Shown here in pieces: positions 8,052-17,125 of a stretch of DNA of 46,451 bases. The stretch comes from Segetibacter sp. (GTDB lineage Bacteria; Bacteroidota; Bacteroidia; Chitinophagales; Chitinophagaceae): contig JAQBNO010000116.1 of NCBI GenBank assembly GCA_028288485.1, positions 1 to 46,451 on the forward strand, in the 5' to 3' direction. Both the position numbers and the translations under genes were made by a program. Positions within the stretch are counted from its first letter, which is position 1; each line of letters starts with the position of its first letter. The notes beneath the pieces are model-generated. The model was given only the letters and a program-made list of their open reading frames with translations. It was not told the DNA's origin and did no database searches.

Positions 8052-8600
8052 TTATTTACTCCTGGCTAACTCTAATAACTTGTTAACCGTTTTCCAGTTG
8101 CGCGTAGTTGCCGATACTTTTAGTTTCGACTCAAAAAAGTTGGTCGACAATTTAGTTTCTCCATAACTACCCGGAACATGTAAGAAAACTTCTGTGCCGA
8201 TAATAACAAATTCATCAGGGGGAAAGCTGAAGGCGCACATATTCTGCAGAGTAGCCGGGGTTGGATTTGTTGCAAGAAAAGTAACGTGCAGCTTTTCTGT
8301 ATTAATGCCTCTATTTTTAAGAAATGGATTTACTGAAATCACTTGTTCTATTTCAACAACACACCTAATAATTACAGGCACCTCGAACTCATATTTTTCA
8401 GTAATTGCCTGTTCAATTTTTTTAGCCAGTTCCTCATTCGACGCATCCTCGCCTGTTTTAAAAATTACATTTCCACTTTGAATGTAGGTGACCACCTCCT
8501 TAAACCCCAGGCTTTCATACAACACTTTTAAATCTGTCATTAAAATTCTCCTTTGGCCGCTTACATTAATGCCTCTGAGAATTGAAATAAATGTTTTCAT
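8052..8600 (-). CDS. DUF1697 family protein
   Basis: The 182-residue product matches DUF1697 along its whole length. It opens KTFISILRGINVSGQRRI, followed by MTDLKVLYESLGFKEVVTYI, QSGNVIFKT and ending in ATTRNWKTVNKLLELA. These are the diagnostic 'LRGINVGG', 'YIQSGNViF' and 'T.RNw.Tv.kL' motifs. The family is common in bacteria and its biochemical role is not established. There is no signal peptide, so it is cytoplasmic. It is transcribed towards the sugar dehydrogenase and is probably a single-gene unit. Confidence 0.93.
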   Translation of the reverse strand: MKTFISILRGINVSGQRRILMTDLKVLYESLGFKEVVTYIQSGNVIFKTGEDASNEELAKKIEQAITEKYEFEVPVIIRCVVEIEQVISVNPFLKNRGINTEKLHVTFLATNPTPATLQNMCAFSFPPDEFVIIGTEVFLHVPGSYGETKLSTNFFESKLKVSATTRNWKTVNKLLELARSK

Positions 8601-9098
8601 TTTGTAAATACCTCATTATTATTAATCGCCCGATTACCACAGGCGTGGGCGTTAAATGAAGAACAAAGCCACCCATTTATAAAAAAAGCGCCGGAACATG
8701 CGATTAACTTTTTTGATAACGCCCCTGTGTACGCGAGGAAGAAAGGGGTGTACCAAATGCGCGGATTGCATTAGCATAAATGTTTTCAAAACCTGTTATT
8801 ACCGCTCATATTATCGCTGGCAGTAAACCGGGCGAGCTCGACTAGCTCAAGGGCGCTTTTAAAGCTCGGTTAAGGCTGTATTTTCCAATCCTGTAGGGCA
8901 ATGTCATTTAGTTAAGCCGCAGAGGAGCGGCGTGTTTATAGCAAAAGGGGTATGAACGAGACGTTGGCTCCTGGGGAGCCGCGTATTACTCGGCACCCCG
9001 GTAGCTGTTAAAATCTGCAGGAAGATGTTTTTAGAAACACGACACCCTTACAGGCGAGAACGTCACCGAAACGACATTGCGCCTGCGGGTAGCGGCTT
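8601..9098. repeat. Intergenic region with clustered GC-rich hairpins
   Basis: No gene is visible in this 498 bp region. From about 8915 it carries several short hairpins separated by GTTTATAG-like spacers: GCCGC(8916-8920)/GCGGC(8927-8931) followed by GTGTTTATAGCAAAA, GGCTCC(8966-8971)/GGAGCC(8975-8980), and a degenerate unit near 9015-9040 with GATGTTTTTAGAAACACGAC. Hairpin-plus-spacer arrays like this occur between genes in many Bacteroidota. I infer a repeated structured element of unknown role. Confidence 0.45.
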
Positions 9099-9899
9099 CT
9101 AAACCTGCGAGAAGCTTGTTGGCACCAAAAAAGTTCGTGTAATACGACTTACTATATTACTGTTTTCATATCCTGGTACTGCACTGATCCGTTTCCATTC
9201 AGGATCTGATCCAAACATCTTCCAGTTTTTATCGTGCTCTTCCATATCATCAAAAGTGAGCATATAAGTGAGATTGGGACGCATTTCACCAATGATGGTT
9301 TCACCGAAAAAAACAGGAGTAAGCCCCACCCTTTTAAAAATCGCTATTTCTCCAACCTCATTAAACATCCCGATTTTCTTTTTGCCTGCAGCTTCTGTTG
9401 CACTTTCATAACGGCGTAATTCAAATATGCGCGGCTTATTTTCCGGCACTTCAATCTTTGGCATTCCTGCAAAAGCTTTTAGTAAAGAACTTTGAATGCG
9501 ATCATATGCAGGCGAAGAAGCCGGGGCAGTTAAATAAGCTGCTCCTGCCTGCTGATGTGTGGCGTCGTTTGAAAGTTTATCTGTTACATCCATAAAGTCC
9601 TTTATAGAGTTGAAAGGTATTATTGCAAATAACTTTGTTTGTCCTTCAGGTTTTTGCTCTGTAAATACACCAACATTTTTAACTCCCAACCTGTTTAAAG
9701 CGGGAATGGCAGCATTCTGAAAATAATCTTCAACCAGTTTTTGCTGGGTTGCATTCTTTAAAGTATATACCCTTAATTCATAAAACTCCGGCTTTGAACT
9801 TTTGGCAAAATCCTTTCCCGAAGCACTTGTCATCATTGACGCCAAACCTGTTAATGATCCTGTTAACATCGAAGCTTTTACAAACGATCGTCTCTTCAT
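9099..9899 (-). CDS. NIPSNAP-family protein with Tat-like signal
   Basis: This 266-residue protein is built of two NIPSNAP (ferredoxin-like, dimeric alpha/beta barrel) domains. The first starts FYELRVYTLKNATQQKLVED (about residue 39) and the second RIFELRRYESATEAAGKKKI (about residue 160). The N-terminus MKRRSFVKASMLTGSLTGLA has a twin-arginine pattern and an A-rich cleavage region, so export through Tat to the periplasm is likely. Exported two-domain NIPSNAP proteins are common in Bacteroidota and Planctomycetes, with no assigned reaction. The gene stands alone. Confidence 0.88.
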   Translation of the reverse strand: MKRRSFVKASMLTGSLTGLASMMTSASGKDFAKSSKPEFYELRVYTLKNATQQKLVEDYFQNAAIPALNRLGVKNVGVFTEQKPEGQTKLFAIIPFNSIKDFMDVTDKLSNDATHQQAGAAYLTAPASSPAYDRIQSSLLKAFAGMPKIEVPENKPRIFELRRYESATEAAGKKKIGMFNEVGEIAIFKRVGLTPVFFGETIIGEMRPNLTYMLTFDDMEEHDKNWKMFGSDPEWKRISAVPGYENSNIVSRITRTFLVPTSFSQV

Positions 9900-10082
9900 C
9901 TCTGTATTTTTTGCGAAATTATTGAAATAGTTAATGTGGGTCAGGATATATTTTTTATAATCCTCGAATTGTCAACGATCGTTTAGTTGTTTATTAAGCC
10001 ATGTAAGCCGTTATTATTACGTTTTCCCCGTACTGTTAATAACCCATCACCAGTTCTTATAGCTACCTTCTGAATACTTGTC

Positions 10083-10090
10083 TAAATTTG
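10083..10090 (+). promoter_or_regulatory. Bacteroidota -7 promoter element
   Basis: TAAATTTG matches TAnnTTTG and lies 32 bases before the ATG at 10122. No strong -33 box is seen. Confidence 0.45.
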
Positions 10091-10121
10091 CCGCTTTCTC
10101 CGATGTAACAAGCAAAAGAAA

Positions 10122-11237
10122 ATGCTCAATCAATTATTAAAAGACCTGGAAAATGCCTATTTGTTCGATAAAAAGCACAACTCGATATTGGCGAAAATAG
10201 AGGCGTGTTTAGCACTGGCAGCAGGAGCTTTTATTGGTTCCTTTTTTTACAGCCTGGAAAAAAAAGATCTCTTGCTTGCTGCAATACTTACAGCTATTTT
10301 CCTGTATTTGTTTTACAGGCGGCTGTCGAAAGAAAGTCAGTTTTCGATGTCTGCTTTGGGAGAATTAAAATCAACTATAGCTTTAAACGACGCGAAAAAA
10401 GAAATTGAAAGAAAAATATTGATTGAAGACGGCATTAGTAATTCAGTCAAATTTTTAAATAACAATACCTGTAACTATAATGTGATCAATAGTGAAAATA
10501 GTTTTTGCGAACAAGGCATCAGTAAAGGTTTACTTTCAATCTACGAACCGTATTTCAGTAACCTGCACAATCTTTTAAATACTTCCACAACAAAATTTAC
10601 TGTTGGCGCCTACATCAACGGCTTTTTAAAACTTCCTGAAAACTTTGAAGTAAGCGTACAGGATCCGTATGTTGAGCGCGACATATTTATTGAAAAGGAC
10701 GACTTCGACTTTAACCTGTTTTTCGTAAAAGACATCTTAACCAACCAGGATTTGTTAGACCTGTCGTTTTTATTTCAAACCCATTTTTTAAATACTTTCA
10801 AGCACGGCAAATTCCTGCAAAATTCGTTCTTGCACGATGAAAAGGAATTTACTCTAATCACTGCGCCCATTCCCACCGTTCGTGACGATGGCGCTGTTGG
10901 TGTTTTTTTTATGATAACTGAAAAGCTGCCTGTGCTTCCGGCAGACCTGGAGAATGTGACGAAAGTGTTTGGGCGTCTTTTTTCGAACTGGCTTTCTAAA
11001 TACAACGAGTGTGTTTACGATCGGTGGATCTCAAACGCTGAAAAAATATTGTCAGACCCGGAACCAACAGTTCAAACTCAAGCCCGGGAAACAGGTTTGG
11101 AGACACATGGTGTTAGAGAAATTGATAATGATACAGCCAAAAAAGAGAACGAAAACATTGCAAGGGCGGAACATAGAAGAAACTTAACGAACATCTACGC
11201 CAAGAAGGACCTGTTCCAGGGATCATTGGGTTTATAG
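10122..11237 (+). CDS. Membrane protein with a GAF-like cytoplasmic domain (hypothetical)
   Basis: This is a 371-residue protein that I do not recognise as a named family. Two membrane helices lie near the N-terminus (about residues 25-45 and 49-66), flanked by charged segments. The remainder is soluble. Residues about 85-305 have the alternating helix/strand pattern of a GAF domain, including FTLITAPIPTVRDDGAVGVF and a closing helix ENVTKVFGRLFSNWLSKY. The last 60 residues are charged and probably disordered. A membrane-bound sensor is a reasonable guess, but there is no output domain. The gene has its own promoter-like element. Confidence 0.65.
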   Translation: MLNQLLKDLENAYLFDKKHNSILAKIEACLALAAGAFIGSFFYSLEKKDLLLAAILTAIFLYLFYRRLSKESQFSMSALGELKSTIALNDAKKEIERKILIEDGISNSVKFLNNNTCNYNVINSENSFCEQGISKGLLSIYEPYFSNLHNLLNTSTTKFTVGAYINGFLKLPENFEVSVQDPYVERDIFIEKDDFDFNLFFVKDILTNQDLLDLSFLFQTHFLNTFKHGKFLQNSFLHDEKEFTLITAPIPTVRDDGAVGVFFMITEKLPVLPADLENVTKVFGRLFSNWLSKYNECVYDRWISNAEKILSDPEPTVQTQARETGLETHGVREIDNDTAKKENENIARAEHRRNLTNIYAKKDLFQGSLGL

Positions 11238-11476
11238 AACCAGGTGTTAGCCGCCGTGTTCTTTGCATGACATTCCCAGGTGATAGTGCGTGCGACGGGT
11301 ATACTTATGATTGCTGCAGTGTAGTTCTTCCAGCCTGCAAATTTCTACACAGGGAAGCCCTGGTGTAATAAGGCCTACCACATTTGCTTTCATGCAGGAT
11401 TTTGATGAATACAGTTCAGGATAGTTACCTTAAGGGAAACCCTATCTTTTGCCACAATTCTATTTAACAAATCCGT

Positions 11477-12364
11477 ATGAACACATTGAATTCCAGACAA
11501 GGAAGCAGCGCATACCTCCTCAACCTTTTTTACAACAGGAGCAAAACGGGAACAACTGCGCATTTGCTATGTCTTTTACTAGCCACAGTAAGCCAGGTGC
11601 TGGTGCATGCGCAGCAACCCGGTACTGCACCTACACCAACCGCAACACAGGCAATCGGTTCTGCAATACCAACACCACCGGCACGTGCAGGCAGGTTTGG
11701 CGTATATCCTGCAACTACGCCTGATGATACCAGCGGCTTCGTTCCTATTTTCGATGGCAAGAGCCTTGCAAATTGGGACGGCGACCAAACTTTCTGGCGA
11801 GTTGAAAATGGAGAAATTATTGGCGAATCAACTGCCGAAAAAGTGGTGAGGACCAATAGCTTTCTTGTTTGGCGCGGCGGAAAAGTGAAGGACTTTGAAT
11901 TGAAAATAGATTTTAAGATCAACGGAACAAACAGCGGAATTCAATACAGGAGTATCGAGCTGCCCGACGTTGGCAAGTGGGTTTTAAAAGGATACCAGGG
12001 CGACCTTGATATTGCGAATATGCACACTGGCAACGTACATGAAGAAAGAGGACGCACAGGCCATGTTATTCTGTCACGACGAGGAGATGTGACACGTGCA
12101 GTGGAGGGTGGAAAATTTAAAACCGTGGCGACGATCGCAGACAATACTTTGCTAAGAGGAGTTATTAATGTTAATGGCTGGAACCAATACCATATTATTG
12201 GGCGCGGACAAGTGATTATTCAGATCATCAACGGCCAGCTTATGAGCGTGCTGATTGACGAAGACACGAAAAATTTTACACCTGAAGGTCTTGTTGGTTT
12301 TCAAATGCATGCAGGCCCTCCATTTAAAGTACAGTATCGAAACATTCTTTATAAGAAATTGTAA
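11477..12364 (+). CDS. Secreted DUF1080 (3-keto-disaccharide hydrolase-like) protein
   Basis: This 295-residue protein contains one DUF1080 domain (about residues 90-295), the concanavalin-like fold of 3-keto-glycoside hydrolases. Typical motifs are FVPIFDGKSLANWDGDQTFW, NGEIIGES, FELKIDFKINGTNSGIQYRS and WNQYHIIGRGQVIIQIING, ending with IPEGLVGFQMHAGPPF-like residues. A hydrophobic stretch at about 28-44 ending VLVHAQ is the signal sequence, preceded by an unusually long N-terminal tail. A Pro/Thr-rich linker (about 45-75) follows. The family acts on sugars oxidised at C3 outside the cell, in keeping with other carbohydrate-linked genes in this window. Confidence 0.88.
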   Translation: MNTLNSRQGSSAYLLNLFYNRSKTGTTAHLLCLLLATVSQVLVHAQQPGTAPTPTATQAIGSAIPTPPARAGRFGVYPATTPDDTSGFVPIFDGKSLANWDGDQTFWRVENGEIIGESTAEKVVRTNSFLVWRGGKVKDFELKIDFKINGTNSGIQYRSIELPDVGKWVLKGYQGDLDIANMHTGNVHEERGRTGHVILSRRGDVTRAVEGGKFKTVATIADNTLLRGVINVNGWNQYHIIGRGQVIIQIINGQLMSVLIDEDTKNFTPEGLVGFQMHAGPPFKVQYRNILYKKL

Positions 12365-12393
12365 ATCGGGTGTTTGAACCGGTGCTATAGGCC

Positions 12394-12591
12394 TTATTGC
12401 ACTTTTTCGAAATCATATTTGCCTTTGATATGCTGGTTGAAATAAATGCCCTTCGCTCCTGATGTTCTTAAGGCATTATAGATTTCTTCAGGCACGCTTT
12501 TGAATTCGTACACCAGCCCTGAAACAAAAGTTATCGTGAGTGTAGCTGCGTCAATATTATACTTCATTGATGAAATAACAGTTGAGGGCAT
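12394..12591 (-). CDS. KTSC-domain protein
   Basis: A 65-residue protein that is entirely one KTSC domain. It starts PSTVISSMKYNIDAATLTIT, then FVSGLVYEFKSVPEEIYNAL and GIYFNQHIKGKYDF, matching the family's 'S..i..i.Yd....L.v.F.sG..Y.y..VP..vy..l..A.S.G.yfn..Ik..Y'. KTSC domains often occur alone or fused to lysyl-tRNA synthetases and phage proteins. Their function is unknown. Confidence 0.9.
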   Translation of the reverse strand: MPSTVISSMKYNIDAATLTITFVSGLVYEFKSVPEEIYNALRTSGAKGIYFNQHIKGKYDFEKVQ

Positions 12592-12747
12592 GGTTTATTA
12601 TTCTGCCGTAGAAATTAAAAATGACGCATCTATGCTCCAATCGGAATAGGCCATTCCAGCTTGTCGGCATTGGGGGCGTTACCTTCTTACAGATGACATG
12701 GGAAATACATTTTTTTGAAGCCGGCCGGATCTCTTTCTTCATCTCCG

Positions 12748-12767
12748 GTTGCGTCGCACCCTTTTAC
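12748..12767 (+). repeat. Family A dispersed repeat, copy 4
   Basis: The core reads GTTGCGTCGCACCCTTTTAC, two mismatches from the consensus. It is located downstream of the small minus-strand gene that ends at 12859. Confidence 0.8.
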
Positions 12768-12858
12768 TACACAACCTCTATCAACATGCCTCACTTTATG
12801 CCTTTATTCTGTCTCTAAACGCCCGAGCTGGAGTCGGCCAGTCATCTTTTCATTATGG

Positions 12859-13173
12859 TCACATCAAATCTTCACTTTTTAACCAAAAGGCGCGCAAGGC
12901 ATTTAACTGGTCAAAATCCAAACCTTCCTCTATTTCATCTTTAGTTCTGCCATCTTCTACATACATAAAATTGTCAGAAGTGCCTTCTGTTGTTGTCAAC
13001 ACAAAATTGTAAGTATTGGCAGCAGTTCTGTTTACTTCAACCTGAGTACCGCTTTCTAAAGTGTATTTTAAAGGAAAATGATGTGGCATATATTTTTCAA
13101 TTAAGTTATGAAAGTAAGATTTCTCAAAAGCTGTAAAAGTAGCTCCGGTCATAATATTCAAAAATGGTTCCAT
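12859..13173 (-). CDS. Hypothetical 104-residue cytoplasmic protein
   Basis: Unrecognised. The product begins MEPFLNIMTGATFTAFEKSY and ends LDFDQLNALRAFWLKSEDLM. It has a mixed alpha/beta composition with no signal peptide or membrane segment. A central segment (LKYTLESGTQVEVNRTAANT) suggests beta strands. The balanced charged composition and conventional ATG make it likely to be real. It may be co-transcribed with the KTSC gene, since both are on the minus strand, although 267 bases and a family A repeat separate them. Confidence 0.6.
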   Translation of the reverse strand: MEPFLNIMTGATFTAFEKSYFHNLIEKYMPHHFPLKYTLESGTQVEVNRTAANTYNFVLTTTEGTSDNFMYVEDGRTKDEIEEGLDFDQLNALRAFWLKSEDLM

Positions 13174-13291
13174 CTACCTCTATCAACAATCATTCTCACT
13201 AACTATAAAATTACCATGCATTCTACCGGCGGCTACTCAAACATGTTTCGCTACTTCAGTGGTGACAAGTCAACTTAAAATTGTCGCTCCA

Positions 13292-13358
13292 TGAAACGTC
13301 AAAAGTGATCCCAACAGCCGGGAAAAATGAATTTCTCATTTTGACCTTTGACGTTTCA
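13292..13358. repeat. 12-bp inverted repeat enclosing a second palindrome
   Basis: TGAAACGTCAAA (13292-13303) is repeated in inverted form as TTTGACGTTTCA (13347-13358). Inside it, AAAATGAATTTCTCATTTT forms another short dyad. The outer arms match perfectly. Confidence 0.75.
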
Positions 13359-13562
13359 CACGACGCCGGTTAGCCCACCACGAATGCTGTAAGACGCAAA
13401 AGGTCAAGCAAAGAATACAAAGGCCTTTGATGCTGTTATGGATCTTTAAAGTTGGCAGCACTAAAACCTACAGTGGCCCAAAGAGATGCCGATGAACGTA
13501 CTGCGACGCAAGGATGTTGCTGTAAAAAACAAATGGCGGTGGCAAAAAAGATCATCATTAAA

Positions 13563-13590
13563 AAGGGCTGCCTTAAAAAAGACAGCCCTT
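13563..13590 (-). terminator. Terminator of the TonB-dependent receptor gene
   Basis: AAGGGCTG and CAGCCCTT arms pair around an A-rich loop. Read on the minus strand, a short T-run follows. It lies 22 bases beyond the stop of the receptor gene. Confidence 0.8.
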
Positions 13591-13611
13591 AATTTATAAG
13601 AAAGTTTAAGA

Positions 13612-16600
13612 TTAATTAAAAAGATAGCGAATACCTATCTGTCCCTGCCAGCGTGAGAGTTGACCAGTGAAATCTCTGAAAGTACTGGTCAAAGGAATTT
13701 GGTTAGCTGCATCTAAATAAGGAAATGAATAACGTGGTTTTCCTGCATTTGCGCTGCCAACCGGTTCAATACCCTCGTACTTAAGAATATTTGTAGCCGT
13801 GGTTGTTTTGTAAATGCCCCAGTTAGGGTTAAGGAAATTACCGACATTTATTAAGTCGAAACTTACGCGCAATGTATGCCTGTCTTTTTCGCTTTTACCG
13901 GATTTAATATAAAAATCCTGTGTAACGTTTAAGTCGAGACGTTTAACGAAAGGCATTACCAGCGCATTGCGTTCAGCTACTCTTCCCCTGTTCTTACTTA
14001 AATATGGATCCTGGTTGATGTAGTTGTTCAACTGCGCCCATTGTTGACCAGCCGTACGGGTATCGGTTACTGTACCGCCACCGGCATTTACAGGAACCAA
14101 AACAATATCGCTTTGGTCCTTTGGAATATAAATAAGGTCGTTACCGGTATTTCCGTCGTTGTTAACGTCGCCGTTGTAAACATAAGAAGCTACGCCGGCA
14201 AAGTTACCTTCGTTCACTACACTTGGAGAAGCCTCGAAGATGAGCCCGATAGAAGTAGCATAATGTTTTGCATACTCCTTACGATAAGAAGCTGAAGCAA
14301 TTACACGATGAGGAACATAAAAATTTGAATAACCTAACTCAGGTGAATTAGGATCGCCGGTTACAGGCCTTGAACCCCACATGGTACCTGCGGTGGAACC
14401 ACCGATGGTGATGTCTTTTGATTTGGTATATGTGTAGGCAACGTTTACATAAAGGTTGCGGAAAGTTTTTTGAGCCTGCGCGGTAATGTAATACGAATAT
14501 CCTTTGCTGTAATTCTTCATGAGGATAGCATTACCAATGTTTGGATTGGTTGCAGAAGCGCCACCGGTACCCCCATAAATTTTTGTAGATGAATAACGGA
14601 TCCTTTTATCAGAACCTGCAAATGCAGTACCTGTTGTAGGGAGGTTTATATTTTCAAAATTTACCGCGTTCACATCTTTAGAATAGTTTCCTTCTAAAGT
14701 AAGAATTACATCGCCGGGTAATTTTCGGTCAACAGCAAGAGTTGCTTTTAATACCTGCGGGTATTTAAAATCAGGATCGGTTACATTAATACTATACGAA
14801 GTATTTGATCCGGAAGACAACCTGTATTTGTTTACATCAGGGCTGAAAACATAACCTGTTCCGTTGGTAATAGATCCAAACTGAACACCGTTATTGCTCG
14901 CCTGGTTACTTAACCAAACGAAAGGCGGCGGACCTGAAAATAAACCAACACCACCACGAATTTGAGTAACCTGGTTGTTATTTACATCCCAGTTAAATCC
15001 GAGACGTGGAGAAACAATTGGGTTGGTTTTAGGCGCTTGTCCAACATCTACATGCAGTCCATCTCTAAAAGTAAGGGCAGGCACATCGGGGTTACGGGTA
15101 AATTCAGGTTGTATAAAAGGAACGTCTACACGAAATCCGTAAGTAACTGTAAAGTTGGGTTTTACCCTCCATTTGTCTTGAGCAAGTAATCCTAACTCAA
15201 ATGCTGCAGGTGTAGCATACGGGAACGAACCGTCTTTGCTGAATGCATATGAAAAATCGTAACGGGCAGCGGGCCTGGTTGAACCGGGGGCAGCGCTGGC
15301 ATAAAAATCGGCCAGGCTGTTAAAACGGTAAACACCCTGGTAACTTGGAGAAAAACCGTTCCTGTATTTCTTATAAAAATTCTGCGTTCCAAAAGTTATC
15401 TCGTGATTTCCTTTGTAAAGACTGAACATATCGGTAAGCTGGTAAATGTCGGTACTTAACAGGTTATTGTAAGAAAATTGCTCGTTACCAAAAGTGGTGA
15501 AAGGATTTCCTGACCCGTTAAGAATATCAACAAGTGGAAATACCTGGGGTGAAAGTAAAGACCGGAAATCTCTTAAAGCAGAATAGCCGACCTGTAACTT
15601 GTTTGAAGCTTTATTGCTGATCCTAGTGTTTAATTCGGCAATGACGATATTGAAATTGTTATTGATTACGTAACCGGCACCATAAAAAGGCATAGCGGTT
15701 ATACCAGGAGTACGTCCATTTGCTGAGTTTACCGAACCGCTGTTGCTTGGCTGTTGGTCCCTCGATGATTTAAAATAATTGTACTTAATGGTAAATGTAC
15801 TTTTAGAGTTGATGTTCCAGTCTACTTTTGCCGTAAGCTTATCACTTTGCGTTTTGTAGCTGTAATCCTGATATACTCCCGGGTCGTAACCATAATTTGA
15901 AACTAAAAACTGCCGGAGGCGGTTTAAAGTATCGGCATTAGCCTGAGAAACGTTACCACCGGATTGGTGGGTTGCATCAGATGCAATAAAGCTGGTTCCC
16001 GGTTGTTTAATTCTTTCCTGCTCCCCGCTGATAAAAAAGAATAATTTATTTTGAACGATTGGTCCGCCAACAGACGCACCACGTAAATTATAGCTGAACT
16101 CCTGCTGCGGAAGGGTAATTGTTTTTACTTTATAACCCTGAACATCGGGGCTTCTTAAATAGGTATACACCGATCCTTTGAACTGGTTGGTACCGCTGCG
16201 GGTAACCGAGTTAATACCAGCGCCTGAAAAACCACCCTGGCGAACATCGTAAGGAGAAACGTTCACCTGTATTTGTTCGATCGCATCGAGGCTGATAGGC
16301 TGCGAGTTTGTTTGACTTCCAAGAGCCGGCGAACCACCAAGACCGAAGGTATTGGTTAGGTTGGCTCCGTCAACAGTTACGGTATTTAAGAAGCCATTAC
16401 GGCCACCAATATTATTTCCGCTGGCTGAAGGCGTAAGTTTTGTGAAATCCTGCAAACTACGATTGATCGTAGGCAATCTTTCAATTTGCGCCCGGTTGAT
16501 AATTTCCTGGCTGCCCGTCCGGTTTTTGTTAATTACTCTCTCCTGGCGGATGCCCGTCACCGTTACGGTTTCGAGGGCCTTAGACCCGGGAACTAAAGTA

Positions 16601-16917
16601 AAATCGGCTTTAAACTCCTGGCCGAGAAGTAAAAATATATTCTCCTGTTTTTCTTCGTTGAAACCTACATAGGTTACCGATACCGTGTAGGGGCCCCCCA
16701 CCCGTAAGTTAGGTACATTGTACCGGCCATCTTTGCGGGTTGTAGTAGAGGATTTGGTACCCGCAGGCACATTAAGAACGGTTACAGTTGCACCCACAAG
16801 CGGTGTTTTGCCATCTGCTACTGTACCCACAATTTCTGAAGTTGTTTCCTGTGCTGCTACATCGAGTGTAAACAGGAAGCACAAAAAACACATTAATAGA
16901 ACGAATGCTTTACTCAT
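13612..16917 (-). CDS. TonB-dependent outer-membrane receptor, Oar type
   Basis: This is a 1101-residue outer-membrane protein. It has a signal peptide (about 1-22, ending DVAAQ), then a carboxypeptidase-regulatory-like beta-sandwich (about 25-115: IVGTVADGKTPLVGATVTVL, DGRYNVPNLRVGGPYTVSV). A plug domain follows with RTGSQEIINRAQIERLPTIN, TVDGANLTNTFGLGG and SPYDVRQGGFSGAGINSVTR. The rest is a large beta-barrel ending GQIGIRYLFN. The plug signature is that of OmpA-related Oar proteins of myxobacteria and Bacteroidota rather than of SusC, and no SusD neighbour is present. The substrate is unknown. An upstream promoter-like element and a terminator bracket it as a single-gene unit. Confidence 0.93.
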   Translation of the reverse strand: MSKAFVLLMCFLCFLFTLDVAAQETTSEIVGTVADGKTPLVGATVTVLNVPAGTKSSTTTRKDGRYNVPNLRVGGPYTVSVTYVGFNEEKQENIFLLLGQEFKADFTLVPGSKALETVTVTGIRQERVINKNRTGSQEIINRAQIERLPTINRSLQDFTKLTPSASGNNIGGRNGFLNTVTVDGANLTNTFGLGGSPALGSQTNSQPISLDAIEQIQVNVSPYDVRQGGFSGAGINSVTRSGTNQFKGSVYTYLRSPDVQGYKVKTITLPQQEFSYNLRGASVGGPIVQNKLFFFISGEQERIKQPGTSFIASDATHQSGGNVSQANADTLNRLRQFLVSNYGYDPGVYQDYSYKTQSDKLTAKVDWNINSKSTFTIKYNYFKSSRDQQPSNSGSVNSANGRTPGITAMPFYGAGYVINNNFNIVIAELNTRISNKASNKLQVGYSALRDFRSLLSPQVFPLVDILNGSGNPFTTFGNEQFSYNNLLSTDIYQLTDMFSLYKGNHEITFGTQNFYKKYRNGFSPSYQGVYRFNSLADFYASAAPGSTRPAARYDFSYAFSKDGSFPYATPAAFELGLLAQDKWRVKPNFTVTYGFRVDVPFIQPEFTRNPDVPALTFRDGLHVDVGQAPKTNPIVSPRLGFNWDVNNNQVTQIRGGVGLFSGPPPFVWLSNQASNNGVQFGSITNGTGYVFSPDVNKYRLSSGSNTSYSINVTDPDFKYPQVLKATLAVDRKLPGDVILTLEGNYSKDVNAVNFENINLPTTGTAFAGSDKRIRYSSTKIYGGTGGASATNPNIGNAILMKNYSKGYSYYITAQAQKTFRNLYVNVAYTYTKSKDITIGGSTAGTMWGSRPVTGDPNSPELGYSNFYVPHRVIASASYRKEYAKHYATSIGLIFEASPSVVNEGNFAGVASYVYNGDVNNDGNTGNDLIYIPKDQSDIVLVPVNAGGGTVTDTRTAGQQWAQLNNYINQDPYLSKNRGRVAERNALVMPFVKRLDLNVTQDFYIKSGKSEKDRHTLRVSFDLINVGNFLNPNWGIYKTTTATNILKYEGIEPVGSANAGKPRYSFPYLDAANQIPLTSTFRDFTGQLSRWQGQIGIRYLFN

Positions 16918-16933
16918 ATCGGTTAGTTTGCTG

Positions 16934-16962
16934 CAAAAATAATGTTAAAGAGCTTTCAAAAA
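16934..16962 (-). promoter_or_regulatory. Promoter of the TonB-dependent receptor gene
   Basis: On the minus strand TATTTTTG (16934-16941) fits the TAnnTTTG -7 box, and a TTTTTG lies about 15 bases upstream (16957-16962). The -7 box is about 17 bases from the ATG. Confidence 0.5.
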
Positions 16963-17103
16963 GGTAGAAATCGACAAAGTGACTAACTTTCCTAATTATG
17001 GGGAAAAGAGAGATATATTTTCCTTGCAGCATTTTTCCAATTAAATAATTAGCATATACAAAACTGGTAGCTTTTTCTTTCCATTTTTCTAAAAAACGCT
17101 TCT

Positions 17104-17119
17104 ACTAACGAACGTTAGT
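17104..17119. promoter_or_regulatory. Operator-like palindrome
   Basis: ACTAACG, a two-base spacer, then CGTTAGT forms a perfect 7+2+7 inverted repeat. This is the typical shape of a TetR-family operator. It lies about 190 bases upstream of the receptor gene and 245 bases before the small plus-strand gene. No TetR regulator is present in the window. Confidence 0.5.
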
Positions 17120-17125
17120 TTACAT

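Larger units (their letters stand above)
13174..13611. other. Intergenic region with a long inverted repeat
   Basis: No firm gene lies here. It contains the inverted repeat 13292-13358, a degenerate family A core near 13498-13516 (GTACTGCGACGCAAGGATG), and the receptor's terminator at the right end. A plus-strand frame running about 13454-13590 is open but has no start codon, so I do not call it. Confidence 0.5.

Noticed and set aside
11288-11310. GTGCGTGCGACGGGTATAC as a further family A copy
   Set aside because: Only the GCGAC centre matches, and the flanks do not align with the unit. It is probably chance.
13454-13590. Plus-strand frame with LAALKPTVAQRDADERTA and KKQMAVAKKIIIKK
   Set aside because: It has no start codon, crosses the receptor's terminator and a degenerate family A core, and its lysine-rich end comes from the terminator arms.
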